A stretch of DNA of 64,000 bases from NCBI GenBank assembly GCA_024690825.1, contig JAILOK010000094.1:1-64000 (forward strand), written 5' to 3'. The notes under the pieces were generated by a model. That model did no database searches and was not told the origin of the DNA. It worked only from the letters and a program-made list of their open reading frames with translations. Shown here piece by piece: positions 59,546-64,000 of the stretch. The position numbers were made by a program, and so were the translations under genes. The DNA is from Lachnospiraceae bacterium. Lineage in GTDB: Bacteria > Bacillota > Clostridia > Lachnospirales > Lachnospiraceae. Each line of letters opens with the position of its first letter. Positions within the stretch are counted from its first letter, which is position 1.

Positions 59546-61474
59546 TTATTTTTCCGCTTCCTTTTCGGGTCTTCTGACCCTGTCGTCTATCTCGGCCTTT
59601 ACATTCTTTATAAACACATCGATATCCTGTGATCCTTCATCTCCGGCAAAGCGCGAGCGTACGGATATCTGTCCGGATCCCTTTTCCTTTTCTCCGACGA
59701 TGATCATGTAGGGGATCCTTTCTAGAGTTGCTTCCCTTATCTTGAAGCCGATCTTTTCGGCTCTTTCATCAACCTCAGCCCTGATGCCCGCATCCTTTAA
59801 CTTTTCGCAGACCTCCGTCGCATAATCCATGAACTTGTCGGATATGGGGAGAATGCGTGCCTGTACGGGACAGAGCCATGTCGGGAACTTTCCTGCATAG
59901 TTTTCTATCATCACGCCGATGAAACGCTCCACCGAACCGAATACGACTCTGTGGATCATGACAGGCATATGCTCCGCTCCGTCTGCTCCGATATATTTGA
60001 GTTCGAAATTTAAGGGCAGCTGGAAATCAAGCTGGCAGGTAGCGCACTGCCATGTCCTTCCGAGGCAGTCCTCCACATGGAAATCGATCTTCGGTCCGTA
60101 GAAGGCACCGTCACCCTCATTGATCTCATATTCAAGACCCATGTGCTCTAAGGCCGTCTTAAGTCCGTTGGTTGCCTTTTCCCAGTCCTCATCGGATCCC
60201 ATATGGTCCTCGGGCATGGTCGAAAGTTCTATATGATAGGTAAACTCCAGCTTTTTGTAGACCTCGTCAACAAGCTCCACTATATGCTTTACTTCATCCT
60301 CAACCTGCTCCATGGCAATAAATTCATGGGCATCATCCTGATGGAAAGCCCTTACCCTCATGAGTCCGTGAAGGGCGCCGCTCTTTTCATGACGGTGCAC
60401 GAGTCCTACTTCGGCGTATCTTAAAGGCAGTTCCCTGTAGGAACGGGGCTCGTTTTTGTAAACGAGGATGGAACCGGGACAGTTCATGGGCTTGAGACAG
60501 AAGGTTTCCTCATCTATCTGTGAGGTGTACATGTTCTCGCCGTAGTGATCCCAGTGTCCCGAGGTGATCCAGAGTGACTGGTTGAGCATGACGGGAGTCT
60601 CGATCTCCTGATATCCGTGTCTGTAGTGAACCTCTCTCCAGTACTTCATAAGCTCGTTTCGAAGCACCATGCCGTTTGGCAGGAAGAACGGAAAGCCGGG
60701 GCCCTCGTCGGCAAACATGAAAAGCTTCATCTCTTTGCCGATCTTTCTGTGATCTCTCTTCTTTGCCTCTTCTATCATGAAAAGATAATCGTCAAGCTGT
60801 GACTGCTTCGGGAATGCTGTGCCGTAAATACGCGTGAGCATCTTGTTGTGCTCATTTCCTCTCCAGTAAGCGCCGGCAAGCTTCATGAGCTTAAAGGCCT
60901 TCACGCCCTTGGTTGACATAATATGAGGCCCCGCACAGAGATCGGTGAACTCTCCCTGCTTGTAAAAGCTGATGACAGCATCCTCCGGCAGGTCTTCCAC
61001 AAGCTGAACCTTATAGGGTTCGTTTTCCTTTTTGAAATATTCGATCGCCTCTGCTCTCGGCATTTCGAAACGCTCAAGCTTCAGATCCTCTTTCACGATC
61101 TTTTTCATCTCGGCTTCGATCTTTTCCAGATCGTCTTCCGTGATGGGCTCACTGTAATCCACATCATAATAAAAACCATCATCGATGGAAGGTCCGATCG
61201 CAAGCTGTATGCCCGGATACAGACGCTTTAATGCCTGCGCCATGACATGGGCTGCCGTATGCCTTATCGTTGCAAGTCCTCCCTTGTCATCCGCGGTAAG
61301 GATATTTAAGGTACAGTCCCTGTCTATGACTGTCCTGAAATCCGTCCTTTCCCCGTCGATCTCGACCGCGCACATATTTCTGGCAAGTCCCTCGCTGATA
61401 TCGCGCGCGATATCATATGCGCTCACGGGAGATGCGTACTCTTTTACCGAACCGTCCTTTAATGTGATCTTCAT
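59546..61474 (-). CDS. thrS: Threonyl-tRNA synthetase ThrS
   Basis: 642 residues, full length. TGS domain (1-60), editing-like second domain with HTAAHVMAQAL, class II core with LKPMNCPGSILVYKNEPRSYRELPLR, MRVRAFHQDDAHEF and the C-terminal anticodon domain. It charges tRNA-Thr. No T-box is seen in the 18-bp gap to the SEC-C gene. Confidence 0.97.
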   Translation of the reverse strand: MKITLKDGSVKEYASPVSAYDIARDISEGLARNMCAVEIDGERTDFRTVIDRDCTLNILTADDKGGLATIRHTAAHVMAQALKRLYPGIQLAIGPSIDDGFYYDVDYSEPITEDDLEKIEAEMKKIVKEDLKLERFEMPRAEAIEYFKKENEPYKVQLVEDLPEDAVISFYKQGEFTDLCAGPHIMSTKGVKAFKLMKLAGAYWRGNEHNKMLTRIYGTAFPKQSQLDDYLFMIEEAKKRDHRKIGKEMKLFMFADEGPGFPFFLPNGMVLRNELMKYWREVHYRHGYQEIETPVMLNQSLWITSGHWDHYGENMYTSQIDEETFCLKPMNCPGSILVYKNEPRSYRELPLRYAEVGLVHRHEKSGALHGLMRVRAFHQDDAHEFIAMEQVEDEVKHIVELVDEVYKKLEFTYHIELSTMPEDHMGSDEDWEKATNGLKTALEHMGLEYEINEGDGAFYGPKIDFHVEDCLGRTWQCATCQLDFQLPLNFELKYIGADGAEHMPVMIHRVVFGSVERFIGVMIENYAGKFPTWLCPVQARILPISDKFMDYATEVCEKLKDAGIRAEVDERAEKIGFKIREATLERIPYMIIVGEKEKGSGQISVRSRFAGDEGSQDIDVFIKNVKAEIDDRVRRPEKEAEK

Positions 61475-61492
61475 AATATTTAAGCTCCTCTG

Positions 61493-62002
61493 TCAAGATA
61501 CCCTGCCGCAGCAGTTCTTGTATTTTTTTCCGCTGCCGCAGGGGCAGGGATCATTTCTTCCGATCTTCTTTTCCTCCCTTACGAAAGTATGGGATGCCTT
61601 CTGGAGTTTATACAGCTCCTCCTGTTTTTCCTTTGTGAAGATATCATCCCACGCGGGAAGGCCGTAAAGCCAGTCCGCCTTTGCCTCCACCATGTTCCGG
61701 TAGAGTTTTTCGTTATCGAAATCAAGACTGACCTTTGAATCTTCCTCGAGATTTTCTATATTGTTCGGAACCTTTAATGATTCCTGTATGCCGTCAAGAA
61801 ATCCCGTCATTTCCATGACTGTCAGCCCGTACTTTTCGGCAAGTTCCTTTACCGTGCCCGTGACTGCGGTTTCGGGATCCTTCAGAAGTTCTTCGTATAC
61901 AGCTTTTTCCTTCTGGAAATAATCATCCCAGAAACGCCTTAATGTTCCGGGATCCGTTGTCTGGGAATATGCTTTTTCTCTCCATTTTTCCATCAAAGCC
62001 AT
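61493..62002 (-). CDS. SEC-C motif protein
   Basis: 169 residues from the ATG at 62002 with a GAGGTGA site (a GTG at 62011 is possible). Mostly helical, with a C-terminal SEC-C zinc motif [19 protein letters not shown] as in SecA. Small proteins with this tail are common; the helical part is not assigned. Same strand as thrS, 18 bp upstream. Confidence 0.85.
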   Translation of the reverse strand: MALMEKWREKAYSQTTDPGTLRRFWDDYFQKEKAVYEELLKDPETAVTGTVKELAEKYGLTVMEMTGFLDGIQESLKVPNNIENLEEDSKVSLDFDNEKLYRNMVEAKADWLYGLPAWDDIFTKEKQEELYKLQKASHTFVREEKKIGRNDPCPCGSGKKYKNCCGRVS

Positions 62003-62062
62003 GATCGTCACCTCGTTATGATTATTTACAAGTCCTTATATTTTATCACAAATCTGTTTTAC

Positions 62063-63829
62063 TTAACAAGAGTCTGTGTCTGACACCTTTTGTATTCCCC
62101 TGATGTCAGGTTCGATGGCCATGGAATAATTGGTGTAATAAATGACATACCCCGGCGCTGCGCCTGCCGGTTTTTTGACATCACGCCGCTGCAGGTAATC
62201 GATCTCCACCTTCTCCTGATCCTTGGCGCTGCTGAAAAAAGCCGCAAGATGTCCCGCCTCGTTGAAGGCCCGGTCCGGTATATCCTCAACCGCAAGTCCC
62301 TTTGTCTTCATAAGGACATGGGACCCCGGAAACTTCTTTGCATGAAACCACCAGTCACTGCCTCCGCCTATCCTGAAGGTGACCTCATCGTTTTGGAGAT
62401 TATTCCTCCCGACATAGATGTCAAAGCCGTCGGACGAGATAAAATGCATGGGCGCGCACTTTCCCTTTGACTTTCCCTTTTCGGCGCGTTTCCTGATATA
62501 ACCCGTCCTTAAAAGTTCCTCCCTTATCTGTGACAGGTCCTGTTCGCTTTCGGCCATGTCAAGAAACGAAAGAACACTCTGAAGATGCGAAAGCTCCATC
62601 CTGGAAGCTTCAAGCTGGCGCGATGCCGCTTCCTTCGTCCGCTTTAATTTCGCATATCTGTCAAAATACCTGTTGGCATTTTCATGAACGGAAAGATCCT
62701 TGTCGAGAGGCACTCTAACCGTTTCACCCGTGTAGAAATCCTCCGCTTCAAAGTAGGATGACCCGTCCTTTACCGAATATCCGTAGGTATTTATAAGCTC
62801 CCCGTAAAGCCTGTATCTGTCAGCCTTTTCCGTACTCTTAAGCTGCTTTTCCTGCAGATCTGTCTTTTTGGAGACCCGTTCTATCGCATTCGTCACTATG
62901 CGTCTTAAGTCAAAGGAACGCGTCCTGGCTTTATTATAGGCGTCTCTTTCCCGGTAGAAATCCTCCACCGTTTCGGAAACAGAGTCCCGGTTTCTCACAT
63001 CAAGACTGCCGTACATCTTCGTTTCGTAAACGGCAAAGTCCAAGGGCTTTCCGTTTTCAAATATGATGCAGGGAGAAAAGACATTACTTCTTATCTCCGA
63101 CATCATGGACTTAAACACTTCAAAGAGCTCAAATCTTTTATCCACGCCTGCCGAAGCCGTAGACATATCAGGATCTATATCCGCCCTTACGCAGAGCTCC
63201 GTCGCAAGAGAAGGCGATATCCCCGTGTAGGATCCGTAAAGAGACTTCATCACGTTCCCGCTTTTTGCAAAGACTGCCGCAATAAAATCGTCCCGTTTTA
63301 TGTCAACCAGAGGATCCGCCTTGACAACAGTTTCCGGAATAAAATATTTCCTTCCCGGAAGTATCTCACGGACAGAACTTACCGTTGACGGTACTCTTTT
63401 CAGGCTGTCTATGACGGTCCCCTCATCATCGGTAAATATGATATTGCTGTGCTTTCCCATGAACTCGGCGATCAGAGTCTTTGTTTTAAGATCCCCCATC
63501 TCATCCCTGTGCTCGATATCCATATTAATGATGCGCTCGAGTGAAGGCTGGAAGATCCTTATTATCCTGCCTCCCTGCAGATGCTTTCGAAGCAGCATGG
63601 TAAAGGCAGGCGCTGTGGCAGGCGCTTCTCTTTTATCTTCCGTCAGAAAGATACGGGGGATCGAGGCCGATGCCGATATCAGAAGCCTCCTTACTCCGCC
63701 GCCCCTTACCTTGACCGCAAGCATAAGCTCGTCGCTTTCCGGCTGTATTATCTTTGAGATATGTCCTTCCGACAACACTTCATTTAATTCATATGCCAGC
63801 GCATGTACGGTTACGCCGTCAAAAGCCAT
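62063..63829 (-). CDS. rqcH: Rqc2 homolog RqcH (NFACT family)
   Basis: 588 residues. NFACT-N domain (MAFDGVTVHALAYELNEVLSEGHISKIIQP), coiled-coil middle (about 285-430) and NFACT-R domain (DIYVGRNNLQNDEVTFRIGGGSDWWFHAKKFPGSHVLMKTKG). RqcH adds Ala tails to stalled nascent chains on 50S subunits; older annotation calls it fibronectin-binding protein. Confidence 0.93.
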   Translation of the reverse strand: MAFDGVTVHALAYELNEVLSEGHISKIIQPESDELMLAVKVRGGGVRRLLISASASIPRIFLTEDKREAPATAPAFTMLLRKHLQGGRIIRIFQPSLERIINMDIEHRDEMGDLKTKTLIAEFMGKHSNIIFTDDEGTVIDSLKRVPSTVSSVREILPGRKYFIPETVVKADPLVDIKRDDFIAAVFAKSGNVMKSLYGSYTGISPSLATELCVRADIDPDMSTASAGVDKRFELFEVFKSMMSEIRSNVFSPCIIFENGKPLDFAVYETKMYGSLDVRNRDSVSETVEDFYRERDAYNKARTRSFDLRRIVTNAIERVSKKTDLQEKQLKSTEKADRYRLYGELINTYGYSVKDGSSYFEAEDFYTGETVRVPLDKDLSVHENANRYFDRYAKLKRTKEAASRQLEASRMELSHLQSVLSFLDMAESEQDLSQIREELLRTGYIRKRAEKGKSKGKCAPMHFISSDGFDIYVGRNNLQNDEVTFRIGGGSDWWFHAKKFPGSHVLMKTKGLAVEDIPDRAFNEAGHLAAFFSSAKDQEKVEIDYLQRRDVKKPAGAAPGYVIYYTNYSMAIEPDIRGIQKVSDTDSC

Positions 63830-63862
63830 ATTATGTCAACCTCCTGTCGGGGATCCAAAAAT

Positions 63863-63891
63863 TTGATAATCCGCTGCAACTGTGGTAAATT
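63863..63891 (+). promoter_or_regulatory. Promoter of the gene at the right edge
   Basis: TTGATA (63863-63868) and TAAATT (63886-63891) with a 17-bp spacer, 30 bp before the ATG at 63921. Confidence 0.45.
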
Positions 63892-63920
63892 ATAGCATAC
63901 TTCAACGGAGGAACAACATA

Positions 63921-64000
63921 ATGTATTTCAGCAAAAATGCCCATTTCCTGTCTGCCGCTCTCAAGATTACTGCCCTGATACGGCTTTCGACTGCCGGGAT
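63921..64000 (+). CDS. Partial gene of unknown function, cut by the window end
   Basis: An ATG with an ACGGAGGA site opens a frame that remains open to the end (MYFSKNAHFLSAALKITALI...). About 26 residues are visible, too few to name a family. It runs divergently from rqcH. Confidence 0.65.
   Translation, partial: MYFSKNAHFLSAALKITALIRLSTAG

Overview
The window looks like a chromosomal segment from an anaerobic Gram-positive of class Clostridia, most likely a Lachnospiraceae-type organism. The reasons are strong AGGAGG-type ribosome binding sites, a TPP-riboswitch-controlled ThiT, an infC-rpmI-rplT operon with an AUU start and a Firmicute-type leader, FapA/DUF342 and RqcH/NFACT genes, many lipoprotein, GGDEF and EAL genes, and short structured intergenic repeats. 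No phage or conjugation genes and no CRISPR array were seen. Family assignments come from reading motifs; no database search was possible.

Layout. (1) 0.2-16.2 kb, minus strand: a molybdenum/formate dehydrogenase island. It holds an NAD(P)H-linked FDH (NuoG-like FdhA with an active-site Cys, plus a NuoF-tail/GltD-like flavoprotein), FdhD, MoaA, a MOSC-MogA fusion, ModC, MobA, an ABC exporter, ModA, ModB, MoeA, a MoeA-like protein and a MobB-MoaC fusion. MoaD and MoaE are not in the window. (2) 16.3-25.2 kb: an SPFH protein coupled to a ribbon-helix-helix regulator, acetyltransferases, a MacAB-like tripartite ABC system, an AEC carrier and argC. (3) 25.4-31.3 kb: a frameshifted zinc-ribbon micro-ORF, a Dabb protein, a lipoprotein, argG with a histone-H1-like tail, a LytTR regulator and an HD-GYP protein. 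(4) 31.5-38.3 kb: S1, TPR, small-ORF, FapA and ValS genes. (5) 38.4-42.4 kb: a TPP riboswitch, thiT, a radical SAM/SPASM enzyme and a membrane protein with a (Cys-Ala)6 tail, then trmL, whose 3' end is supplied by a REP-like hairpin.

(6) 42.5-47.8 kb: a 1283-residue four-sensor GGDEF-GGDEF-EAL protein next to a polyprenyl-phosphate sugar transferase, suggesting c-di-GMP control of surface polysaccharide. (7) 48-54.7 kb: an ABCG-like transporter, a PAS-class III nucleotidyl cyclase, a TIM-barrel protein, a tandem cNMP-binding protein and a WYL regulator. (8) 54.9-56.3 kb: an autoregulated XRE-MazF/PemK module, a long array of perfect hairpins with duplicated 56-bp units and a 17-nt copy of the tRNA-Leu 3' end, then tRNA-Leu(CAG). 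(9) 56.3-63.8 kb: the infC-rpmI-rplT operon, a degenerate GGDEF-EAL protein, thrS, a SEC-C protein and rqcH. A new plus-strand gene starts at the right edge.

The strongest candidate for an undescribed system is the pair at 38.4-41.0 kb. A radical SAM/SPASM enzyme overlaps by 4 bp a two-TM membrane protein ending in a Ser/His-rich stretch and six Cys-Ala dipeptides. This looks like an enzyme and its substrate for peptide-tail modification on a membrane protein, possibly in the thiT transcript under TPP control. Second is a possible cGMP circuit: a cyclase with guanylate-type specificity residues near a two-domain cNMP receptor that has no output domain.
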